Of a DNA stretch of 64,000 nucleotides, positions 54,077 through 62,335 are shown in pieces. The stretch spans positions 124,001-188,000 of the forward strand of contig CALSLT010000029.1 in assembly GCA_943787265.1 (NCBI GenBank). Direction: 5' to 3'. Source of the stretch: an uncultured Planctomycetaceae bacterium. Its GTDB lineage: Bacteria > Planctomycetota > Planctomycetia > Planctomycetales > Planctomycetaceae. The notes under the pieces were generated by a model. It had not been told where the DNA came from and did not search any database. It was given only the letters and a program-made list of their open reading frames with translations. Every line of letters begins with the position of its first letter. The stretch's first letter is position 1. The translations under genes and the position numbers were made by a program.

Positions 54077-55207
54077 ATGTCATCTGAAACACTCACATTT
54101 TCCGAAGGCCTTGCGTTTAAGAGCCAGGAACAGATTCGAGTCCTTTTCGGCTGCCAGGACCAGTATCTGCGAAAAATTCGCGACCGGCTTGGCATCCACG
54201 TCGTTATCCGTGGAGATGAGCTGCGTCTCAGCGGTGCGCCTGCGCAGGTTGAAATCGGCCATCGCGTGTTTTCCGACCTGAAACGGATCGTCGAAAAGTA
54301 CGGTGAACTATTGCCGTCTGAAATCGAGTCGACGCTCGATCGACACAGCCCGACACCGGATCTGGGATTGCCGGCTCGACCGGACAGCTCCCCGGCCAGG
54401 CGTGTATCATCATCCCCGTTGGCCGACGGAACTCGGACTTCTGATCCCCACAACTCCGGAAGCGGCCCTCGTAACCACGGAACTTCTGCCCCAACGACGA
54501 CCGACCAGCCAGACCTGGGGGGCATCGATCTGTTCGAAAAAGCTCGCAAGGTTAAGCCACGAACCGAAGGCCAGGCTCGCTACGTCGACGCGATTCGCGA
54601 GAACGACCTCGTCATCTGCCTCGGCCCGGCTGGCTGCGGAAAAACCTACCTTGCCGTCGCAATGGCCCTGAATGCGCTGCGAACAGAACTCGTTCGAAAG
54701 ATCGTGCTTGTCCGTCCAGCCGTCGAAGCTGGAGAAAAACTCGGATTCCTGCCGGGCGATCTACTGGCGAAAGTAAATCCGTACCTGAGACCTCTCTTGG
54801 ACGCTTTGGCCGACATCGTCAGCTTCGACCAGGTCAAGCGGTATATGGAAAACGACATTATCGAAATCGTGCCGCTAGCGTACATGCGTGGCCGAACTCT
54901 CAATGATACGTTCATAATTCTCGACGAGGCTCAGAACACAACGTCGACCCAGATGAAGATGTTTCTGACCAGAATGGGTGAGAATTCACGCATCGTGGTA
55001 ACTGGCGACCCAACCCAGGATGACCTTCCGGACAACGTCCGATCGGGACTCATGGATGCGACCAGGCGACTGAATGGCATATCTGGAGTTGAAGCTGTCG
55101 AGCTGTCTGGTCAGGATATTGTCCGTCACCGGCTCGTACGTGACATTGTACGAGCCTACGATGATTCGCCGCCAAAGGGTGATTCCAGACAGGGTCGAAA
55201 AAAGTAA
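54077..55207 (+). CDS. phoH: PhoH-family ATPase
   Basis: PhoH-like proteins are P-loop ATPases linked to RNA processing and often sit with ybeY. The 376-residue protein has a KH-like N-terminal region (about 15-90, 'CQDQYLRKIRDRLGIHVVIR'), a Pro/Ser-rich linker of about 50 residues, and the PhoH domain from about 155. Walker A 'GPAGCGKTYLA' lies near residue 184, Walker B 'FIILDEAQNTTSTQMKM' near 281, and 'VVTGDPTQDDLP' follows. The C-terminus is basic. Start is ATG 54077 with a GAGG site. It heads the phoH, 7TM-HD, ybeY, CBS run, all on the plus strand. Confidence 0.95.
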   Translation: MSSETLTFSEGLAFKSQEQIRVLFGCQDQYLRKIRDRLGIHVVIRGDELRLSGAPAQVEIGHRVFSDLKRIVEKYGELLPSEIESTLDRHSPTPDLGLPARPDSSPARRVSSSPLADGTRTSDPHNSGSGPRNHGTSAPTTTDQPDLGGIDLFEKARKVKPRTEGQARYVDAIRENDLVICLGPAGCGKTYLAVAMALNALRTELVRKIVLVRPAVEAGEKLGFLPGDLLAKVNPYLRPLLDALADIVSFDQVKRYMENDIIEIVPLAYMRGRTLNDTFIILDEAQNTTSTQMKMFLTRMGENSRIVVTGDPTQDDLPDNVRSGLMDATRRLNGISGVEAVELSGQDIVRHRLVRDIVRAYDDSPPKGDSRQGRKK

Positions 55208-55342
55208 GCCCCCACTGGCCACGACGACACCCGGTTAGCGGTTACACCAATCAAGAGAAACCATTGAAGCTCACAGCATCACGTCTTTCTCGCCCTTGTC
55301 TAACCGCAACAGGTCGTTCTGACCGCACCGGCGTCTGAATCC

Positions 55343-57703
55343 ATGCCGCTCTTTGGGCAAAAGCATTCGAGACGCCAGCGTGCGTCTCGCCGTACCATCG
55401 GAACATCTCACGGCACCATCGCCCGTGTGATGACTTCCTTGCGCGATCGTGGAGTGCTCGCACGACTATCGCTCTGTCTGCTGGCGATCGTAATCCTGTC
55501 GTTCGTCGTCCAGGCCTGGAAGACGCCGTTCGCCTGGCGTCACGGAGACCGACCAGCTCACGGAATCCTGGCAACGGTCGATTTTCAACGAGTCAACTCT
55601 CGTGAAACCGACCGTCGTCGCGAGCAGGCCGCTGACCGAGTGCCCTTACATTTTCGACGGGAGGAACTGCAGGCGGACGCGCTGACCGACGAACTTCGCT
55701 GGGACTTTCTAGCCGTCGCCGAAAGCATGTCGCTGGATAATCTGTCGCCAGAGGCCCGCTCAGCCTTCGGTCTTGATTCAGAAAGCGAAACGCTGGTCGA
55801 CACGACTGCCCCGACTGCGGAAGAGAAGTACGAGACGCTCTTCCGATTAGTCCGCGCAGCCGATCAGAACGCAGACGGAGTCACCGAACAAGCTCGAATC
55901 GAACGGGTCGAAGGTCTACTCGCCGAATTCCATCAAATCCTGCAGGTGGTCGATCAACCTGGAATTGTCGACCGCAATAGTCTCGGTGAGTCTGGCCGCC
56001 GCGAATTGCGGCCTGGCCAACGACTGGCCATTGAGTCTGAAGACGAAAGTGACGCCATCGTTGCCGGGGTCAGCGACGTCGACCTGACCAGCATGATGAA
56101 ACCCGGCGGAAGAATTGCAGCCATCTGGGAATCAGTTCCGCTGCTCAGCACAATCCAGCCTTCGATCGAATCGTGGTTAAACGCCCACGTTCAGCCAACG
56201 CTCAGTTTTGACCACCCCGGAACTCTCCAGGCAGAAAATGATGCTCGCGACCAGGTTGATATCGTTTATGAAAGGTATCGCCAAAGCTCAATGCTGGTAG
56301 GGCCTGGCGAGCTGATCAGCGAGGAAAAGCTGGAATTGCTTCGCGACGAATACAACGAAGCCGAGCAGCAAGTCCCACTTTATCTGCGGCTGATCCGGAC
56401 CGGCACAGTTCTCTTGATGATGGTCGTGCTGGCGGTGATTAACGGAGCGTACCTTGTCCGAAACGAGCCTGGCCTCGTGCATTCATATTCACGTCTGTCG
56501 GTTTATCTTGGAGCGATGATTCTTGCTGTTGGCCTCGGATGCTGGTCGACTCAAACTCCGGTCCTTCGTGCGGAAGTCATCCCCGTCGTCGTGATGGCGA
56601 TGATCTTTGCCGTTGCCTACAACCAGATCATGGGCGCTTTAACGGCCATGACAATCAGCCTTCTTCTAACTCTGGCGACGTCCGGTGAACTAACCGAGTT
56701 CGTCGTGCTGATCAGCGTCTCGGCAACGGCGGTCATCCTGCTTTCTCGCGTGCCGTCTCGATCGACGCTTGTCAAAGTTGGATTCGTCACCGGCATCGCG
56801 TTCTTCGTCGTCGACTGCGGCATGGGCGTTCTTGAGAGCCAGTCGCTGGACATCATCTGGTCGGACGGGCAACTGATTTCCGAAGCTTTCAAAGGAGCCG
56901 CCTGGTGCCTGGGCGCCGGATTCCTTGTCGCCGGCAGCCTGCCGTTTATCGAACGTGCGTTCGGCGTCGTGACAGACATCAGCCTGCTTGAGATGAGCGA
57001 CATCTCACATCCGCTGCTGCAGGAACTCGTTCGTCGCGCGCCAGGAACTTACAACCACTCAATCTCCGTCGCGACAATCGCCGAAACCGCCGCGGAATCG
57101 ATCGGAGCAAACGGCCTGCTCGTCCGAGTCGGAGCGTACTTTCACGACATCGGCAAAATGCTCAAACCGGAATACTTCGTCGAAAACATGACCGAAGGAA
57201 TGACCAGCCGGCATGACGATCTCGCACCGGCAATGAGCACGCTGATCATCATTGGACACGTCAAAGACGGTGTCGATCTGGCCCTTGAGCATCACCTGCC
57301 GCAGCCAATGATCGATTTTATCGAACAACACCACGGCACAACGCTGGTCCAATACTTCTATCACGAAGCAAAGAAACAGGCAGAAGCCGACTCCGACCAT
57401 CGAACCGATGCTGAGGAATCATCATTCCGCTATCCCGGACCAAAACCGCAGACCAAAGAAGCGGGCGTCATGATGCTGTCAGACGCCGTCGAAAGCGCCA
57501 GCCGAACTCTTAGTGAGCCAACCCCTCGTCGCATTGAAACGCTGGTTCATAAGATCACAATGGACAAGCTGCTTGACGGCCAGTTTGAAGAAAGCCCGTT
57601 GACACTCAGCGAGATTCGCACGATTGAAGAATCGCTGACACAATCTCTGATCGCGATCTACCACGGTCGGATCAAGTATCCAGAACAGCAACGCAGTGCG
57701 TAA
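55343..57703 (+). CDS. 7TM-HD phosphohydrolase, PgpH/YqfF-like
   Basis: A 786-residue membrane phosphohydrolase. One N-terminal helix (about 43-60) leads to an extracytoplasmic domain (about 65-335), then about seven helices (345-540) and a cytoplasmic HD domain. 'NHSISVATIAE' and 'AYFHDIGKMLKPEYFVEN' (HD near 601) hold the metal ligands. In Firmicutes this family (PgpH) degrades cyclic di-AMP. I cannot show that here, since no cyclase gene is in view. It follows phoH by 135 bases and precedes ybeY, the same order as in many bacteria. Start is ATG 55343. Confidence 0.92.
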   Translation: MPLFGQKHSRRQRASRRTIGTSHGTIARVMTSLRDRGVLARLSLCLLAIVILSFVVQAWKTPFAWRHGDRPAHGILATVDFQRVNSRETDRRREQAADRVPLHFRREELQADALTDELRWDFLAVAESMSLDNLSPEARSAFGLDSESETLVDTTAPTAEEKYETLFRLVRAADQNADGVTEQARIERVEGLLAEFHQILQVVDQPGIVDRNSLGESGRRELRPGQRLAIESEDESDAIVAGVSDVDLTSMMKPGGRIAAIWESVPLLSTIQPSIESWLNAHVQPTLSFDHPGTLQAENDARDQVDIVYERYRQSSMLVGPGELISEEKLELLRDEYNEAEQQVPLYLRLIRTGTVLLMMVVLAVINGAYLVRNEPGLVHSYSRLSVYLGAMILAVGLGCWSTQTPVLRAEVIPVVVMAMIFAVAYNQIMGALTAMTISLLLTLATSGELTEFVVLISVSATAVILLSRVPSRSTLVKVGFVTGIAFFVVDCGMGVLESQSLDIIWSDGQLISEAFKGAAWCLGAGFLVAGSLPFIERAFGVVTDISLLEMSDISHPLLQELVRRAPGTYNHSISVATIAETAAESIGANGLLVRVGAYFHDIGKMLKPEYFVENMTEGMTSRHDDLAPAMSTLIIIGHVKDGVDLALEHHLPQPMIDFIEQHHGTTLVQYFYHEAKKQAEADSDHRTDAEESSFRYPGPKPQTKEAGVMMLSDAVESASRTLSEPTPRRIETLVHKITMDKLLDGQFEESPLTLSEIRTIEESLTQSLIAIYHGRIKYPEQQRSA

Positions 57704-57731
57704 GCATTCACACTATCCACAACACCCCGGC

Positions 57732-58328
57732 ATGTACGAGATAGACATCGCGGACAATCAGGAATGCCTGACGATTGACAAGGAATCAGTCAGGTCGATT
57801 GTGCGCCAGACTCTTCAGACCGAGCAGGTCTCGTCAGCAACGATCAGCGTGGCCATCGTCAACAATGCGCAGATTCACGAGTTGAACCGGCAGTACCTCA
57901 ACCACGACTACGAAACCGACGTGTTGAGTTTTCTCCTCGAAGAATCACGCGACGAGAGCGTCTGCTCAGAATCAGACTCACCACGTGGTGCCGGTAAAAC
58001 GATCGACGGTGAGGTCATCGTCAGTTCGGAAATGGCCATCGACATGGCAGCCGACTATTCGTGGGACGCGATGGATGAGCTAACACTTTACATTGTCCAC
58101 GGCCTGCTTCACCTTTGCGGCTACGACGATTTGACCGCGGAAGAACTGCCCGTCATGCGGGCTCGGGAATGCCACGTTTTTGAAATACTTGGTCGACCCA
58201 AACCGACGCGAGATGCGTCAGATCATGGTCACGTCGATGAAGAAGTTCACGCTGGCGAAGAGCAACATCCCGTCAAAGAAAGCGAAATAAAAGAAGAAGT
58301 CGCAGCCCAACCGGGAGGGCAATCATGA
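57732..58328 (+). CDS. ybeY: Endoribonuclease YbeY, with altered zinc site
   Basis: YbeY matures the 3' end of 16S rRNA and acts in ribosome quality control. The zinc motif is normally H-G-x-L-H-L-x-G-Y-D-H. Here it reads 'HGLLHLCGYDD', with His123 and His127 but Asp133 in place of the third His. An upstream basic/Asn motif ('LNRQYLNHDYETDVLSF') is intact. The C-terminus has an acidic 40-residue extension ('HVDEEVHAGEEQHPVKE'). I start at ATG 57732; a GTG at 57696 would overlap the preceding gene. Its stop overlaps the next ATG as ATGA. Confidence 0.9.
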   Translation: MYEIDIADNQECLTIDKESVRSIVRQTLQTEQVSSATISVAIVNNAQIHELNRQYLNHDYETDVLSFLLEESRDESVCSESDSPRGAGKTIDGEVIVSSEMAIDMAADYSWDAMDELTLYIVHGLLHLCGYDDLTAEELPVMRARECHVFEILGRPKPTRDASDHGHVDEEVHAGEEQHPVKESEIKEEVAAQPGGQS

Positions 58329-59638
58329 CGCCCTACGTCGCCCTGCCCCTCTGCGGAGCGTTGCTTGTTCTGCTACTTTACTCAGCGCTCGCGTGTTGCA
58401 GCCTGCGTGGTTTTTCGCGATCAGAACTCGACGAATTGTGCGAAGAACGCGGCAAGGGCAATCGCTTTCTGGATATCCTGAAAAACTGGGAAGCCGCTCT
58501 GGTTGCCTGTGAGACGGTCCTCACGCTCACATCTCTGATTTATGTCTCAGTTGTGATCTTCCACTGGAATCTCCTGCTCCAGGCAGGCGAACTGCCCGGA
58601 TCAACCAGCGACTGGGTCGACTTCGGAATGCGTTGGATCGGCCTCATCGTGACTCTTCTGGCATTCGGAATTATTTTTCCCAGATCAGTCGCAAAGGTCT
58701 CCGGCGAACGATTTCTGTACCGTGCGTGGCCGCTGATCCAATCTGCCACGACTGTATTTCGACCGGTCATCGGCATCGCTACGCGAATCGACACGCTCTT
58801 TCATCGACTGTATGGAGTCGATCAGACCGACCCAAACGATCCGGAAACTCTTACCGAAGAAATTCGAACGGTCGTCGACGCTGGCGAGAGAATGGGAGCA
58901 ATCAATGCCAGCACGGGCTCTATGATCGATCAAGTGATGGACCTGAAAGATGCCGACGTCGCCTCAGTCATGACACCTCGAACAGAGACGCGATTCATTC
59001 GCGCCGACATGACTATCGCAGAAGCGCGTGCCGAGATTCTTGAGTCCAGGCACACAAGAATTCCCGTGATCGGGGAATCAACGGACGACATCAAGGGCAT
59101 TCTCTACGCCAAAGACCTGCTCCAGTACGTCGACTGCCCCCCCGACAAAGTACCATCCATCTCTGAGATTTGTCGTGACGCGATGTACGTTCCCGAAACG
59201 ACAGGCGTCGACAGGCTTCTCGAAACGATGAACCGCAAACGCGTCCACATGGCGATCGTGCTGGACGAATACGGCGGCGTCGCGGGCCTGGTCACAATGG
59301 AAGACCTGCTCGAAGAAATCGTCGGCGAGATCGTCGACGAAGACGATGAGGAAGAAGTCGATCCGGTGAAACGTCTCTCACCGACAATCAACGAAGTGGA
59401 CGGCCGAGTCCACATAGATGACCTGGTCGAAGAGTTCAATTACGACCTGCCTGAAGATCGAGACTTCGACACGATCGGTGGATTCGTCTTTTCGCAGCTC
59501 GGACGAATCCCTGAAGTTTCGGAAACGCTTGAGTACGGCAAACTCCGCTTCACCATCCTCGAAGCCGACCCTCGTCGCATTCTTAAACTGAGAATCGAAT
59601 GCGACGATTCACTTAACCCCGTCGGCCGCGACGAGTGA
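58325..59638 (+). CDS. CBS-domain membrane protein, CorC/HlyC family
   Basis: A 437-residue protein of the hemolysin-C/CorC group. The N-terminal CNNM-type membrane domain has about four helices (1-150). Two CBS domains follow ('VMTPRTETRFIRADMTIAEA' and 'LLETMNRKRVHMAIVLDEYGGVAG'). The C-terminal CorC_HlyC transporter-associated domain is about 355-430 ('VDGRVHIDDLVEEFNYDLPE', 'TIGGFVFSQLGRIPE'). Such proteins are linked to magnesium or cobalt efflux. Its ATG overlaps the ybeY stop. The phoH, ybeY, corC cluster is widespread. The start choice is firm because of the overlap. Confidence 0.93.
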   Translation: MTPYVALPLCGALLVLLLYSALACCSLRGFSRSELDELCEERGKGNRFLDILKNWEAALVACETVLTLTSLIYVSVVIFHWNLLLQAGELPGSTSDWVDFGMRWIGLIVTLLAFGIIFPRSVAKVSGERFLYRAWPLIQSATTVFRPVIGIATRIDTLFHRLYGVDQTDPNDPETLTEEIRTVVDAGERMGAINASTGSMIDQVMDLKDADVASVMTPRTETRFIRADMTIAEARAEILESRHTRIPVIGESTDDIKGILYAKDLLQYVDCPPDKVPSISEICRDAMYVPETTGVDRLLETMNRKRVHMAIVLDEYGGVAGLVTMEDLLEEIVGEIVDEDDEEEVDPVKRLSPTINEVDGRVHIDDLVEEFNYDLPEDRDFDTIGGFVFSQLGRIPEVSETLEYGKLRFTILEADPRRILKLRIECDDSLNPVGRDE

Positions 59639-59664
59639 GTCACAGGCTGGTCCGGCTTGTCATC

Positions 59665-61644
59665 TCACTTCTTCGCAGGAAGTTGCCAGTTCGAGTCGAA
59701 CATCTCCGCCCAGACAGTTTCCCCCTTTGTTGGATCTTTGACGCCGTTAGCAAATTTCTGAACGGCGACATCTCCAAGCTTCGGGAAGAGCCACGAATTC
59801 GATGCTCGAAAATCTTTCTCACGCATCGTGTGGCCAGAATTGATCACGACGTAGCGTCGAGGATTCAGAGGGTTCGGGTAAATCAGTGACAGTTGGTGTG
59901 TCTCGGCATTGTATGATTGGCCATTCACTTCGAATCCGTGTTTTGTCCAACTGACAGGGAGTTTCTCGATCACTCTCGCCATGATCGCATTCGATCCGGG
60001 GTCGCCGAAAAGAATCAGATTCGAGTCCGCTATGTGCTCATCGGTCAGTTCGTCGTCCGAAATTACAGGCACTCGACCGCGTAGCCACTTGTCGAACTCT
60101 TTTTCGAACAGCTCCAACGCCGCGTCGGATCGAGCCTGAGTTTCGTTTGACCAGGCTTCGCCCGTTCCGCGAACGCAGACAAATGAATCCATAAAGGCAT
60201 CGTCGATCGGGCCTTGAAGATCATGCCGTTTGTGAAGTCCAGGGTTTCGATCAAAGGCGATTGAATCGTCGTAGCTAAGCTGGCTCCACGAATCGCCAGA
60301 TCGTTCGTAATAGACATCGGGAAGCAAACCGTCAGCTGCCGACCGGAGTTCCAGTCGCGTTCCATCAAGTTCGACGTTGTCCGCGACGTCGCGAGCGATC
60401 TTCAGTGCCGCGATATTCTTCGTGGTCAGACGCAGCACTCCGTCGTCATCGATGCCGCCTTCAGCAAGTGTTTCCTCGTACGGCTGGATCATCTCCTCGA
60501 TCGTCAGCCATTCGCATTTGTTGTACTTGAGCGTCCAGGTCACAAACCGGATCTGCTCTCGACCAGCAAATCGCGGCCGCCCCGCCTTCGATCGAGCCGT
60601 GTGGAAGGCCATGAACTCTTTGTAACTGTCGGGATGAAACTTGTGCCCCATCCCCGGTCCCACAAGCAGCTTTGCATCAACACCCAGCTCTTTGCCTCGA
60701 TCGATCATCTTCGTGCTGGCTACTAACTGAGCATCCAACTCTCCGCCATACGTGCAGAACGGAACATTGAACATGTTCAACGCGTAGTCGATCGAGTCGT
60801 AAATATGCAAACCGCGATGCTGGTGCGACGGTCGAAGTTCGGTTTGCTTTTGATACTTGTAAAAGTCGACAAAGCCAGCCCCCGGACCAACTGACGACCA
60901 CTTCGAGGGATGATGCACTCCCAGGTGCCACGCGCCGGCACCGCCCATTGAGAACCCCCACAACGTGATCCGCCTCGAGTCGATCCGGTATCGACGGCTG
61001 ACGTCGGTCATCGCTTCGAAAACGTCGGTCTCACCGCTCCATCGATAGGCGTTGTCGGTGCGGCCAAAAACGTCGAGCTGAATCCAATCCTGACCGTCCT
61101 GCGGCTTCTTGCTCTGATGTTCGCTGAAAAAACGAACTTCGTTCCGGGTGCCGCCGCGACCGTGCAGTTTGACATGCAGCGGAAACCTGAATCCGGACTT
61201 CACGTCACTAAAACCTGCAGGCAGCGATAATGCATACGGCTGCGTCGATCCATCAACTCGTGAAACGTAGCCGCGAATCGTCGATCCAAGTTCGTTCACC
61301 CAAGGCTTTCGTCCAGCCTTCAAATCGCCAGCCCGTTGCAAACCAGTTTCAATTGCGGTCTTGCAATACTTGACCCATCCAGACGGGGCGTCCGGTTTCC
61401 GTTTATTCGCGTAAAACTCGTCGTGACGCAGGCACCACTCAACACCTTTGGCAAAAACTTCAACGTCCGCAACGTCGCGGTTGCTGATGTTTGAACCTTT
61501 GAGACCTTCGATCTCGCTCTTGAGTCTTGCCAATCCGTCCTGCAAAGCCGCCTCATCGTCGGCAGGTGCGGATTGAGCGCAAACAAACTCTGAAGAGACG
61601 TAAGAAGTCGCAATCACAGCCACCGTCAGAATGAGAGTTCGCAT
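59665..61644 (-). CDS. Secreted prolyl oligopeptidase/esterase-like hydrolase
   Basis: A 659-residue protein with a signal peptide ('LILTVAVIATSYVSSEFVCAQ', cut near residue 25). The N-terminal region is helical. The alpha/beta-hydrolase core has nucleophile Ser in 'LWGFSMGGAGAWHLGVHHP' and a probable His in 'LVGPGMGHKFHPDSY'; the acid is less clear. A C-terminal beta-rich region (about 370-640) contains 'NLILFGDPGSNAIM' and 'YVVINSGHTMREKD'. Domain order fits large planctomycete S9-type peptidases and esterases. I start at ATG 61644; upstream frame to 61704 lacks a signal-like start. Convergent with the CBS gene, 26 bases apart. Confidence 0.87.
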   Translation of the reverse strand: MRTLILTVAVIATSYVSSEFVCAQSAPADDEAALQDGLARLKSEIEGLKGSNISNRDVADVEVFAKGVEWCLRHDEFYANKRKPDAPSGWVKYCKTAIETGLQRAGDLKAGRKPWVNELGSTIRGYVSRVDGSTQPYALSLPAGFSDVKSGFRFPLHVKLHGRGGTRNEVRFFSEHQSKKPQDGQDWIQLDVFGRTDNAYRWSGETDVFEAMTDVSRRYRIDSRRITLWGFSMGGAGAWHLGVHHPSKWSSVGPGAGFVDFYKYQKQTELRPSHQHRGLHIYDSIDYALNMFNVPFCTYGGELDAQLVASTKMIDRGKELGVDAKLLVGPGMGHKFHPDSYKEFMAFHTARSKAGRPRFAGREQIRFVTWTLKYNKCEWLTIEEMIQPYEETLAEGGIDDDGVLRLTTKNIAALKIARDVADNVELDGTRLELRSAADGLLPDVYYERSGDSWSQLSYDDSIAFDRNPGLHKRHDLQGPIDDAFMDSFVCVRGTGEAWSNETQARSDAALELFEKEFDKWLRGRVPVISDDELTDEHIADSNLILFGDPGSNAIMARVIEKLPVSWTKHGFEVNGQSYNAETHQLSLIYPNPLNPRRYVVINSGHTMREKDFRASNSWLFPKLGDVAVQKFANGVKDPTKGETVWAEMFDSNWQLPAKK

Positions 61645-62335
61645 TTCGGATTCACCTGTCGAGAAGTTTCCTGAGCGATGCGGATTACTGATTCCGCATC
61701 GCACTTTGCCAAATCGTGGCAGATCATGAGTCCCCTGTCAGCCCTGCGGAATTCGGCAGACCGTTACGGAGCGGCATCGAACTCGCTGAGTACGAATACT
61801 GATAAGCGACCGTAACAAACGAGACAGTCAGACGTCCGCAGAAGGCTCGATCGTCGACCATGCCACGGGTTGAGCGTTCAACTTACTGAACAGCCACAGA
61901 TTCACCCTGTCAGCTAATCCGCACACCGAACGATCAAAGGCCGCATGCCCCTCTAAATTCGATGTTACATGATTCGAGTTCGACAGGTTACCGCACAAGA
62001 CAGGAGGCTGGACAACCCTCACGTCCGGTCCCACTCACAGCGGCTTGTCCAATTCACACGCGGCACCAATTCAACGAAATCGAGTCCGGCATACTCATTG
62101 CGGGAGGTACGTTCGGCGTATTTCTGCCGTCATGATGCTTCGCCGAAACACTGAGCGATGCGACCAGCCAACTTCACGCCGCCTGAAGAGACGTCAAGAA
62201 CATTTCCAACCATCGAAGCTCAGCTGTGGCAGCCGCTTATTCTGGCACTGCCATCCACTCGGCCCTCGCCGAAACACGTTGGTTTCGACACACGATGCCC
62301 ATTCATTTCCCATCCTCTCACAGAAAATCTCGGTC
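61645..62335. other. Spacer between divergent genes
   Basis: About 690 bases between the esterase-like gene (minus) and the TPR gene (plus). Short frames here have poor codon use and no homology pattern. No RNA gene or strong repeat is visible. Confidence 0.4.
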
